Shown piece by piece: positions 42,901 through 49,565 of a DNA stretch of 64,000 nt (positions are counted from its first letter, which is position 1; every line of letters starts with the position of its first letter). The translations under genes and the position numbers were made by a program. Location of the stretch: assembly GCA_934432725.1 (NCBI GenBank), contig CAKRZE010000001.1, positions 248,001 to 312,000 on the forward strand. Reading direction: 5' to 3'. This DNA is from an uncultured Eubacteriales bacterium. Its GTDB lineage: Bacteria > Bacillota > Clostridia > Oscillospirales > CAG-272. The notes beneath the pieces were generated by a model that saw only the letters and a list, made by a program, of their open reading frames with translations, ran no database searches and was not told the DNA's origin.

Positions 42901-43598
42901 AACGTATAGCTGTACTCCTCCTGTGCCTCGCGGATTTCAATGCATTCCTTAATCCCGCCGCCGCTGAGCACATACTTCAGATCTGCGCCCGGGAAAACCG
43001 AATCGTACCGTACAGAGGATATCTGTCTGCGCAGCTCTGTCAGCGCCGCAAAACCGCTGCTCTGTTCCCCAGCTTCCTCCGGATTCCGAACAACAGCCTG
43101 TCGGCTTTTGATGCCGTCAACCACGCCGATACCGATCTGATAATTTCCGTCTTTGACGAAAACAAGCTTGTCCGCGTTGGAGTTTTTCGCAAATTTTACC
43201 CGCAGCCCGTTATCGGTCTGATATCCGGCGCTGCCGCTTTCTCCGTCCTCACCGTCATAGCGCAGCGTATTGTCGATCTCTTCCCATTCGCCGTCTGCAT
43301 TTTGGTAATGAACACGCTCCGCATATTCCACATACCGATAGCTTCCGTCTTCCATCCGGAACACCTTGCTGTTTTCCGTTCTGCAGCCGGTCATTTCGCG
43401 GATCTCGCCCTCGGCGTCCTCCGGTTTCTCCTGCATTTCGGTCCCATCGGCAGTTCCCGCCTCTGTACCGTCCTGCAATTCCGCCCCGGTCAGCCGGCTG
43501 CTCAGCTCATTCCGTATTGCTCCCACCGGAAGGCTTTCACACAGCATGATAAGCGCAGTCAGAATGCCGATCATCCCGCGTTTTACGAAACGCCTCAT
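36870..43598 (-). CDS. Full-length secreted Rhs/WapA-type polymorphic toxin with pretoxin-HINT domain
   Basis: 2242 aa. Signal peptide (about 1-28, GMIGILTALIMLCESLPVGA), a wall/propeptide region, a DNRLRE-like domain (about 330-510; YVQQMESGQWYSYSPSTLSH), two carbohydrate-binding-like jelly-roll domains (about 890-1200, each starting NLLKNSSFE or NLLENGAFH), YD repeats (about 1210-1760), Rhs core (to RYYDPETGRF, about 1894), hydrophobic linker, HINT domain (about 2028-2165, CFVAGTEIRT ... VLVHNKC), and a 75-aa tip with DPRHVPHAHVSGNG and an LSNKQLTVIKSNWE helix. HINT probably releases the tip. Tip activity unknown. Start ATG 43598 has GGGGAGAT upstream. The core is the donor/acceptor for C1 to C11. 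Confidence 0.93.
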   Translation of the reverse strand: MRRFVKRGMIGILTALIMLCESLPVGAIRNELSSRLTGAELQDGTEAGTADGTEMQEKPEDAEGEIREMTGCRTENSKVFRMEDGSYRYVEYAERVHYQNADGEWEEIDNTLRYDGEDGESGSAGYQTDNGLRVKFAKNSNADKLVFVKDGNYQIGIGVVDGIKSRQAVVRNPEEAGEQSSGFAALTELRRQISSVRYDSVFPGADLKYVLSGGGIKECIEIREAQEEYSYTFRLKLKHLSASLRADGSIVLCDRSTGEEKYTIPAPIMWDAAGVHSSAVTYQLTQKNQNQYILTVTADAAWINSADRSFPVTVDPTLKYNGTASMVTDATVFEGQPGLNTKGYQMVLCGFADYSATLRMRALIKPTVSTSSIPSTAVIVSAKLYVQQMESGQWYSYSPSTLSHLNVVVRQIAGSWDAGTVTWNSKPGMSSQILDYQTVTAGTYGKRFCFDITAAAQSWFRGGTNYGVALCAENESAEGYVGFTSASNPYYSGGESIQPYYVISYRDTKGLDPKYAYSTQNAGASGQGNVNLFNGSLIFTHGDIQTAGGILPLTINHVYSSALKKPDGAPTYAYAFSDQAYRMNVGAGWRFSLCESISAASALGEQYLLYRDANGTNLYFVRSETDTTEYLSEDGYPLTLRTTSSGYRMTDEAGNSKIFNQDGQLVSVSDETGNTRTYTIENGLLTKITLTVAGSGVSAQTVLLEYTHSYGGELRKITVNHGDRSEWVSFHYSIASNGEIADSAYTYLRRIVKSTGEISEFDYDSSGNLTAVRDKTDDTGLLYTYSSGRVSAVSDFALLSDGSTLTGQKLTYSYGSGWASVRGSGKDDIPGNKDDIFTNYLFDDSGRTVCVYDTDSDKNRLYGVGNAAYTAPNAGYKKRNKLISSSGSGYYADNLLKNSSFEGSGSWTGSASAERCYYNFSSERAFLGTKSAVLTSSKDEVLLKYTQEVSINTKGTYTFSVYAYVTGVTPSHEGGGAYIVFNGKESRRLTGTTDTDVQNGWRRISVTDTITETGTYTVELRLEDAVDTVWYDCAQLEAASAPSVYNLLENGAFHTSLSGWSCTANADNLYSSMLRGRTLHFSSGGLDVIRSASQTIQVNLPATSSFVLSGWACAYSSSLNSAEASSYACGHANRFFDLRATLYYSDGTSEARALSFNPEVRGLWQFASGSVIPAKENASESLKITKVVVTCDYSYNTGYAYFDNISLTVEPAQTYTYDANGHVTSVSATDQSKQTLVYTGDNLTGRQNADGSSYTYTYGTTETTKHRLLSVTDKAGVKLSNAYNAAGNVTGTTIYPVSGSERITTSVSYTSDQAFVASTTDATGGVTQYDYDRLTGLLSYVVNANGSRTTYLYDPCGRLTSLFADTDGDGTADTGEAAVQYTYTSGRLTAIVTASGSYTLTYDAYGNLTAIYVGSQETPLAAYTYAANNGKLLRTDYADGTYAENFYDTLDRLEEVRYNGNTSGGYTVAYDGNGRASRIYDRVTGTTSEYEYDGIGRLIRYFRYTAAEELLAQQFTYDSCGRLSGSGRTVAGRSSKSSRTFDSFGRLSKATIGHENTYVTRNYDEFERISSRVLTLTAHNVRTDYIYRTIGTSTSTQVSRVERRRNGTLIGSEAYTYDACGNILSIDDGTVLTAYAYDALNQLTRETRYVKATGIGTETHFAYDQAGNLTERTSYTYDNGTLTLVKTDSYSYGNADWGDQLTGYNGESLTYDANGNPLSYYNGRRYTFTWQNGRQLQSATVGGKTYSYAYNADGIRMSKTVDGVEHQYIFDGTQLLRESWGNNWIEYFYDENGSPTYCLRYDENDGDILLNFYITNLQGDVIAVCDNTHVPRFFYHYDAWGKLLSVTNTNGDDVTNATNAASWNSLRYRGYVYDKETGLYYLNSRYYDPETGRFISADGVISDVGGVIQGNNMYMYCFNNPVNMTDANGNWPNWDKLVKGALLVTIGALAVAAVVSTGGACAPLVALGYSALGTAGSALMIIGSSEVGESITGANPIKESIGEDTYDTIRDASLAVVSMGGTLLDAGANAVCFVAGTEIRTDTGEVAIEDVAAGAIVWAMNPDTGEVALKKVVRTFVNETDELIHVKVSGEEIICTPSHPFYSPVKGWTKAVDLRAGDILVRLNGTYIIVEQVQHELLETPVRVYNFEVADFHTYFVGKEPVLVHNKCILEKSGVKVEVRSREDPRHVPHAHVSGNGPQTTIGLDMQPMKRHAMLSNKQLTVIKSNWEEIRGAILKFYPKFR

Positions 43599-43666
43599 AC
43601 GTCCATCTCCCCTGTTGTTTTTTTCTTTGTCGGTAAAATGTTGACACAATCCACCGCTGCATATCC

Positions 43667-43672
43667 ATTATA
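43667..43672 (-). promoter_or_regulatory. Possible -10 element of the rhs gene
   Basis: TATAAT on the minus strand 69 bp upstream of the start; no good -35 at 16-18 bp, so the site may be weak or activator-dependent. Confidence 0.35.
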
Positions 43673-44273
43673 TCATATATCTGGAATTTTTTCCACAATT
43701 GTTTTTCATTTTGTGCAGGCGAACCTCAACATTGTGCAACTTGACATTTTTTATACAGCAATTCACCCGAAAAGTTGGCCATATTTGGATACTTTTTGTA
43801 TATATACACAATCACCCTCCGTTTCCTTTTTACAGCCGCAGCTTTTTTGCAATCTGTTCCCTGTTTTCACATCGGCTTCCCTGCATACCGCTTCGGAATC
43901 TCTGATAAATGCCGCTTACCCATCCGCCCTTCATCTCATCTGCCGATTCAGTCATATGCTGCGCTGTCGGCATAAAAGCTCCCTTAGATACGTCCATCGG
44001 TGCAAACAGCCCCTCGCCCACAAGCTTCCCGTATCGCACCGCCGTAAGCAGTCTGATTGATTCCGTTCTGCCATCCGGCATTCTCCCGCACAGTCAAAAA
44101 ATCGGACACGGGAGCGAGCAGATAGCGGTACAGTGCTCTGCAATGACAGGACAAGTACATCGATGTCCCGATGCTGCGGGGATATGATCCGGCGTTACCG
44201 GACAGTGCTGAGGGATTACGGGGCAAGCAACGCGGGGTTGCGCGGCAAGCGCCACAATATTTTATGCAAACAA
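43673..44273. other. Intergenic region between rhs and the esterase
   Basis: No gene is convincing. A minus-strand frame at 43830-44081 (83 codons, KLVGEGLFAPMDVSKGAFMP) has protein-like composition but no usable ribosome spacing and no neighbour support, so I leave it uncalled. Confidence 0.35.
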
Positions 44274-44302
44274 TTGACAAATTCATGATAGAATGATACA
44301 CT
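44274..44302 (+). promoter_or_regulatory. Predicted promoter of the esterase gene
   Basis: TTGACA (44274-44279), 17-bp spacer, TACACT (44297-44302), 65 bp before ATG 44367. Confidence 0.6.
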
Positions 44303-44366
44303 GTTTTTGAAAGCAATTCACCGTTCAGACATTCCGACAAATACGGTACAGAAAGGACAACCTGCC

Positions 44367-45290
44367 ATGAACGATCCATACACAGATTATTCCAAATACT
44401 ATCCGGCGCAGAAGGAGCTGGAAGCTTGGATTGAGGACATTCACAACGCTGCGGCAGCCGCCGATTTCAAGGCGGAAATTGACCCCACCCCCTACATAAA
44501 AGACGACTTCGGACAGTTTCATGCCCCCGCGCACCTTGTCAAATTCACACGGGACGGACATGTTTTCTGGGGAAACTGCCAATTCAAACAGACCGGTTCC
44601 CCTTCTCCCCTCCTGGTTCAGCTCTGCGGATACGGCGCCGAGCTTTCCTGCGATTATGACATCGCCGCTCTGGGATATAATCTCCTTCAGCTTTCTCCGC
44701 TCGGTTACTGGACCCCGGACGGCTACGACAACAGTCTCCGCAGACATGACTACTGGCCGGTCCTGGAGGACACGGTGCTGACCGGCGCAAAGGGCGGCTA
44801 TCGGGAATGGCTGATTGATGCGGTATGCGCCGCAAACTGGGCGCGGCGGCAGACCCGTGTAATCGGCGACCACATAAGCTTTTACGGCGGAAGTCAGGGC
44901 GGAGGAACAGCGATTCTGCTCGGCTCCCTGTACAAAGACCGCGGAACCGCCTGCGTTGCGGCAGACGAGCCGTTTCTGACAAACTTCCCTCTTGCAAACT
45001 TCCGCGGCGCATACGGGCTCGCTTCAAACGGCATGAAGACCGTAACCGATGAGGCTGCCGCGTGGAACGCGCTCGGTTATATCGACACCTGCAATCATGC
45101 CAGCCGGCTCTCCTTCCCGGTTCTTCTGACTGCCGGCGGAATGGATACCACCTGCCCGCCCGAAACGGTAAGGAGCCTGTATGACCGGCTTTCCTGCACA
45201 AAATCCCTGACATTTATGCCGGAGCATGGGCATGCGACCGGACAGCTGTTTATCAAGCTCGCCATGGCATGGTTCTCCCTTTACGCCTGA
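44367..45290 (+). CDS. Acetyl xylan esterase / cephalosporin-C deacetylase family (CE7, AXE1-type)
   Basis: 307 aa cytoplasmic alpha/beta hydrolase that removes acetyl groups from xylo-oligosaccharides or similar esters. Seen: nucleophile elbow GGSQGGG (Ser about 175), catalytic Asp in GGMDTTCPPETV (about 258) and His in EHGHATG (about 287). The CE7 hallmarks RxQ-like and SxG segments are recognisable, though the N-terminal beta-interface strand is short. The only clear plus-strand gene here, with its own promoter and a hairpin after the stop. ATG 44367 has AAGGA upstream; an in-frame upstream start at 44307 has none. Confidence 0.85.
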   Translation: MNDPYTDYSKYYPAQKELEAWIEDIHNAAAAADFKAEIDPTPYIKDDFGQFHAPAHLVKFTRDGHVFWGNCQFKQTGSPSPLLVQLCGYGAELSCDYDIAALGYNLLQLSPLGYWTPDGYDNSLRRHDYWPVLEDTVLTGAKGGYREWLIDAVCAANWARRQTRVIGDHISFYGGSQGGGTAILLGSLYKDRGTACVAADEPFLTNFPLANFRGAYGLASNGMKTVTDEAAAWNALGYIDTCNHASRLSFPVLLTAGGMDTTCPPETVRSLYDRLSCTKSLTFMPEHGHATGQLFIKLAMAWFSLYA

Positions 45291-45314
45291 AGCCTCCCAA
45301 GCAGAAAACAAAGA

Positions 45315-45347
45315 CTATCCCCCGCAGACACTGCCTGCGGGGGATAG
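45315..45347 (+). terminator. Strong hairpin after the esterase gene
   Basis: CTATCCCCCGCAG (45315-45327) pairs perfectly with CTGCGGGGGATAG (45335-45347) over 7 nt, 25 bp past the stop. No T-run follows, so termination strength is uncertain. Between it and 45628 I see no gene. Confidence 0.6.
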
Positions 45348-45627
45348 CTGCCTGAGCCTCACCGAATCATTTCTTGCTGAAAAAAATATTGTTCCGCAGC
45401 GCCGCTTTGCATCATTCATACAGAGAAAAACAATATGGCTCCGGCAGAAACGACTCGGCAAAGAACCCGCAGCTTCTTATGAGAACGCGCAAAAGCATCC
45501 CATCCTGACAGTCCCCGCGTCATCCCAAAGACGATGCCCGGAAATCAAGCGGCTTTTTGCCTGTTTCAGAAATCATTCCTGCCTTCGGTGCAAAACGCTC
45601 TGTTCTTCGTCCGAATCAAAGCGAGAA

Positions 45628-45822
45628 CCGTTAAAAAACCCGATGCTTTTAACAGCCCCTCAAAAATCCGGTCGGGAATCCGGCATTTTTGATGTGATCC
45701 CGGTCTTTTTTGCCTCCGCGCCATTGTTTTTTTGGCTTTTCCCTCGGCAAATCGCCAACGTCCAGCCGCCGGGACCAATATCGGAGGGGTGTAAAAACGC
45801 AAAATGCGTTTTTACACCCCTC
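45628..45822 (+). repeat. Dispersed intergenic element, copy 2, with terminal hairpins
   Basis: 195 bp, same order as 14085-14284: a CGTTAAAA/TTTTAACAG hairpin, a CAAAAAT and GGCATTTTTGATG block, a TTTTTTGGCTTTTCCC block, CGTCCAGCCGCCGGGACCAA, and a near-perfect 17-bp hairpin GAGGGGTGTAAAAACGC (45784-45822). Lies between convergent genes and probably terminates both. Confidence 0.75.
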
Positions 45823-45876
45823 TTTCCATAAGATATTTCAACTGTAAATCAGAATCGGCTCATGCCGCCCTGCAAA

Positions 45877-48528
45877 TCATTCTTCCTCCGGAGGGGGCGT
45901 AAAGCCGGTTTCTTCCCCTTCCAGGGGTTTTTCCGTCTCCGGTTCATCCCCGGTTTCGGGAGGCGGTGCAAGCGTTTCCTCGGTTTCCGTCACAGGCGGT
46001 TTGTCCGAATGCTTGTGCAGCTGACAGGAATGGTTGAACTGCGTGGTGCCTCCGGTAATTCCGACAAACTTACCCGAAGGAACTGCATTGATAAAGAACG
46101 GATCATTTTCCGTCCCGCCGGGCGCAATTCCCTCCGGCAGCTGCCAGTACATGAACTGCGCGTCAGAAATCGCAACCTGCCGTTCAAAGGACCGTCTGTA
46201 GTTCAAAAGCGAGATTTTGACCAGATTTTCAGACGGGCAGGCATCGGTCGCAACCGATTTTGTGACCGTATCGTAATCCACAAGCACGTGTACATCACAA
46301 TCGGTGTTCGGCATATTATCCGCCGTAAAATAGCCTGTTTCCACGCGGCTTCCGCGCGGGTCCGCAAGGCAGGCTTCCGTAACCAGCTTTCCGGAATCCA
46401 CACAGTATTTCGCGGTAATCACACCGTCTGCCGTTTCAAAATGCTTCAGCTCCTCGGTTCCCGCAGCGGCGGACTCCAATATATCCTGATGGATCTCGGT
46501 CATCAGAGCATCCCAGATCACAAGTGCGGGGTTCGACCCGAAATTCGTCAGCGCCTGCGGCATGGAATAGCCGAACCAGACGCCCCCGATGAAATACGGT
46601 GTATAGCCGATAAACCATTTGTCGCACTGGCTCTGTGTCGTTCCCGTTTTACCCGCGACATCCACCGAATTCTTCAGGGTGACACGCGCACCGGTACCGA
46701 TCTGCACAACCTCCTGAAGCATTTTTGTCATAATGGAGGCAGTGGTCTCCTTGATGACAATCTCGCTCTTCTGCGCATTGTCAATCAGGACGTTACCCTC
46801 TCCGTCCAGAACCCGAAGAACGATCCGGGGATTGTTATACACACCGTTGTTTGCGAGAATGGAGTAAGCCGCGGTCAGTTCAAGATTCGTCACACCGTAG
46901 GACTGCTGACCGAGCGCAAGCGGCGCATACGCCTTGTCGGTCACAACGGTGCCGTTTGCATTGGAGGACTCGATCAGGCTGTCCACATGGCAGAGATTTT
47001 TCGTAAAATCAAAGGAGCGGTCCAGACCGAGCTTTTCCACCGTTTTATAAGCGATGGTGTTGACCGACTGGTGCACTGCGTAATGCACAGGAGTCAGTCC
47101 TCTGTAATAGTTTGTTGCATTCTTCGGATATCCGCCCGGACGGGAGTATGAGACCGAGCCGTCCTCTCGAACCGTTTTTGTTCCGAAATTGACGGGGGAA
47201 TCGTCCAGAACGCTGCCCCAGTTAATCACACCGTATTCAAGTGCAGGAGCATACGCCGAGATAGGCTTGATGGACGAACCGGAAGGACGCTTGGTCTGCG
47301 TGGCATAGTTCAGTCCGCGGTTCAGCTCCTTTTCCCCCGTTCCGCCCGCCAAGGCAAGCACGTTTCCGTTTTCCGGATCAATCAGAACAAAGGAGGACTG
47401 CGGCTGAATCAAACTCTCGTCCGCCCGCGGAATTTTCGTCTTATCAGCGTAAAACTCCTCAACCAGCCGCTGGAGCTTCAGATTCTGTGCGGTAACGATC
47501 TGAAAGCCTCCGGTATAAATCTTCATCACCGCGATCTCGTACGTATAGCCGTATTCCTTCCGCAGAAGGTTGATGGTTTCCTCGATTGCGGCATCGGTAT
47601 ACCATGACTTGATTTCGGCGGAAGAGGAGTCGCCGTCCTCATCCTCCTTGCCGGTGCTGAGCTTCAGATCCTCATAATAGACCGAATAGTACTCCTCATC
47701 CGTGATATATCCGTACTCGCGCATGGCGGTCAGAACCACCTGCCGCCGATACGTGTTGTTTTCCGGATTCCTGATCGGATCCCACTTGATCGGGTTCTGC
47801 GTGATTCCGACAAGCGCAGCGCACTCCAAAAGCGTCAGATCCTGCACTTCTTTTCCGAAATACTTGAATGCAGCCGCACTGACGCCGTAGCAGCCCTGCC
47901 CGAGATAAATCGAATTCAGATACAGCTCCAGGACCTGCTCCTTGGACATTTTTTTAGTCAGGTTCATGGCGCGCATAATCTCCTGAGCCTTCCGCTGAAT
48001 CGACACCTCGTCATCGCCCGTAGTGTTTTTGATCAGCTGCTGCGTGATCGTGGAAGCGCCCGCCATGCCGGTTCCCGTAAAATACTTCGCGGCATTCTTG
48101 ACGGTGGAAAGCCAGTCAACACCCCCGTGCTGCCAGAAGCGGTGGTCCTCAATCGACACGATCGCATTCACAAGATCGTCCGGAAAGCTCTCATAAGGCG
48201 CCCAGATATGGTTGCTTGAACCGTAAAGGCGCTGGTCCTCCAGCTCCACAATCTCATTGCTTTCATTGACATAGCAGATTTTCGTCGTGGTATTCTCGCT
48301 TGCCTTCAGAAAGTCTATATTATCCACGCTGGGATCCACATAATTCATCACATACAGGATGAAGGCGCCCCCGACGATTGTGCCTGTAATCAGCCCGATC
48401 AGCAGACAGGTGCAGAAGATATTCAGAATCCAGGAAAGAGCCTTGACAAAAAACTTTCCGGCAACTCCCATTGCGTGTGTAATCTCCTTGCTCCAGTCAA
48501 TCTCATTTTTCTTCCGTTTGAGCGGCAT
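45877..48528 (-). CDS. Class A penicillin-binding protein (PBP1A-type), bifunctional
   Basis: 883 aa. Cytoplasmic basic N-terminus, one membrane anchor (about 30-60, ILNIFCTCLLIGLITGTIVG), a GT51 glycosyltransferase domain (EDHRFWQHGGVDWLS with the catalytic Glu near 124; GASTITQQLIKN), and a transpeptidase domain with the SxxK serine in RPSGSSIKP (about 415), SVN in HQSVNT and KTG in AGKTGTT (about 624). The tail (about 820-883) is Pro/Glu/Thr-rich and disordered, as in other clostridial class A PBPs. Makes and cross-links peptidoglycan outside the membrane. Start ATG 48528 chosen over 48591 by the TGAGG site. Confidence 0.93.
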   Translation of the reverse strand: MPLKRKKNEIDWSKEITHAMGVAGKFFVKALSWILNIFCTCLLIGLITGTIVGGAFILYVMNYVDPSVDNIDFLKASENTTTKICYVNESNEIVELEDQRLYGSSNHIWAPYESFPDDLVNAIVSIEDHRFWQHGGVDWLSTVKNAAKYFTGTGMAGASTITQQLIKNTTGDDEVSIQRKAQEIMRAMNLTKKMSKEQVLELYLNSIYLGQGCYGVSAAAFKYFGKEVQDLTLLECAALVGITQNPIKWDPIRNPENNTYRRQVVLTAMREYGYITDEEYYSVYYEDLKLSTGKEDEDGDSSSAEIKSWYTDAAIEETINLLRKEYGYTYEIAVMKIYTGGFQIVTAQNLKLQRLVEEFYADKTKIPRADESLIQPQSSFVLIDPENGNVLALAGGTGEKELNRGLNYATQTKRPSGSSIKPISAYAPALEYGVINWGSVLDDSPVNFGTKTVREDGSVSYSRPGGYPKNATNYYRGLTPVHYAVHQSVNTIAYKTVEKLGLDRSFDFTKNLCHVDSLIESSNANGTVVTDKAYAPLALGQQSYGVTNLELTAAYSILANNGVYNNPRIVLRVLDGEGNVLIDNAQKSEIVIKETTASIMTKMLQEVVQIGTGARVTLKNSVDVAGKTGTTQSQCDKWFIGYTPYFIGGVWFGYSMPQALTNFGSNPALVIWDALMTEIHQDILESAAAGTEELKHFETADGVITAKYCVDSGKLVTEACLADPRGSRVETGYFTADNMPNTDCDVHVLVDYDTVTKSVATDACPSENLVKISLLNYRRSFERQVAISDAQFMYWQLPEGIAPGGTENDPFFINAVPSGKFVGITGGTTQFNHSCQLHKHSDKPPVTETEETLAPPPETGDEPETEKPLEGEETGFTPPPEEE

Positions 48529-48679
48529 CGCGGTATCCTCACTCCTTTTCCGTGCATCCAAGAAAGGCAGATTGGCTGCCTCATACAGCAATCAATGTTT
48601 TATTATATCCGAAACATTTGAATACTTCATGAATTTTCAGATAATTTTACTGATTCTGTGTTTCTTTTCCTCTCCGAAG

Positions 48680-49363
48680 TCAGATTTTTGCCGGCGGCTG
48701 TGCATCCACCGCGTCAAATCCGCCTGCATGCATCCGGCACGCATAGCCGTAAACGGCAGAGAGAAGCAGAACCAGAACGCCCATCACAAGTCCCATCAGA
48801 TCCGGTCCGGCACGGAAGGAGATCAGCTCCGCCGCCTCCGGAGGCAGAAAGACCTTGATCAGATAATAATTGAAAAATCTCCGGATCAAAAGAACAGCCG
48901 TGTTTCCGATCAGAATACACCATCCGATCTTCCCGATATACCGCGCGTTTGAAAGCAGGAACAGCTTTTTTTCCGCAATATTTTTCATCAGACCGGACAA
49001 AAAGAGAAGAATCGGCGTCAATACCGCAAGAATTCCCTCGGCAAGCGCAATCCCGCAGTACAGCGCTGACTTGATCGCGGAAAGCGTAACCGTTTCCGCA
49101 CCCACTGTGACCAGAATCCCGTTGCAAAGAGAGATCTCATAGGTCCCTCCCGCTGCGATATGGTGCATAAACGGAGGAAGGATCATATCCTCCGGTGCCG
49201 TATTCTTGATGCACAGCAAAATCAGAAAAATGATGAAAAGAATCAACATCAGCACAATGGAACAGTAAAACAGCGCCTTACATACGGGTGCCAGTATCCC
49301 CGCTGCCGATGAAAACACGGTGCGGTTATCCGGCTCTCCGTTATTTTTTCGGAATAGCTTCAT
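48680..49363 (-). CDS. DUF2975-like four-helix membrane protein
   Basis: 227 aa. Four helices (FYCSIVLMLILFIIFLILLC, IALAEGILAVLTPILLFLSG, GWCILIGNTAVLLIRRFF, LMGLVMGVLVLLLSAVYGYA). The loop after helix 2 (EKKLFLLSNARYIGKIGWCI) corresponds to the GTPFT---A--L--LG loop of the proteins at 10.6 and 14.6 kb. A diverged third member of that family in the window. ATG 49363 has AAGGGAT upstream. Confidence 0.6.
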   Translation of the reverse strand: MKLFRKNNGEPDNRTVFSSAAGILAPVCKALFYCSIVLMLILFIIFLILLCIKNTAPEDMILPPFMHHIAAGGTYEISLCNGILVTVGAETVTLSAIKSALYCGIALAEGILAVLTPILLFLSGLMKNIAEKKLFLLSNARYIGKIGWCILIGNTAVLLIRRFFNYYLIKVFLPPEAAELISFRAGPDLMGLVMGVLVLLLSAVYGYACRMHAGGFDAVDAQPPAKI

Positions 49364-49565
49364 ATCATTATCCCTTTCTGCCGTCATTGCGGCACAGTAA
49401 TCCGGAATTCAGACCCCATTCAAAATAAAATCCGAAAGCTCCTGCTTCTCCGTTCGGACAAGCAGTTATCTTTAACCGGGACTGCGGATGCATCCGGACG
49501 GCAGACCGTGGACCTCCGTCCGGTCCCGGTGCATCCCCGCCCGGAATTCAGTCCCCGAACGGATT

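Larger units (their letters stand above)
15372..43598 (-). other. Rhs/WapA polymorphic-toxin locus with a bank of displaced toxin-immunity cassettes
   Basis: One complete secreted rhs gene (36870-43598) followed downstream by eleven partial rhs 3' ends, C1 to C11, interleaved with about twenty small immunity-like genes. The rhs core pieces are highly alike, while the tips and partner genes are all different and visibly more A+T-rich than flanking housekeeping DNA. This is the architecture known from Rhs, CDI and WapA loci with orphan modules, here unusually long and with palindromes at the junctions. Confidence 0.9.

Noticed and set aside
15372..43598. Insertion sequence or prophage as carrier of the cassettes
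   Set aside because: No transposase, integrase, phage structural gene or terminal inverted repeat pair seen in the window.
43830..44081. 83-codon minus-strand frame upstream of rhs
   Set aside because: Protein-like composition but bad ribosome spacing and no family or neighbour support.
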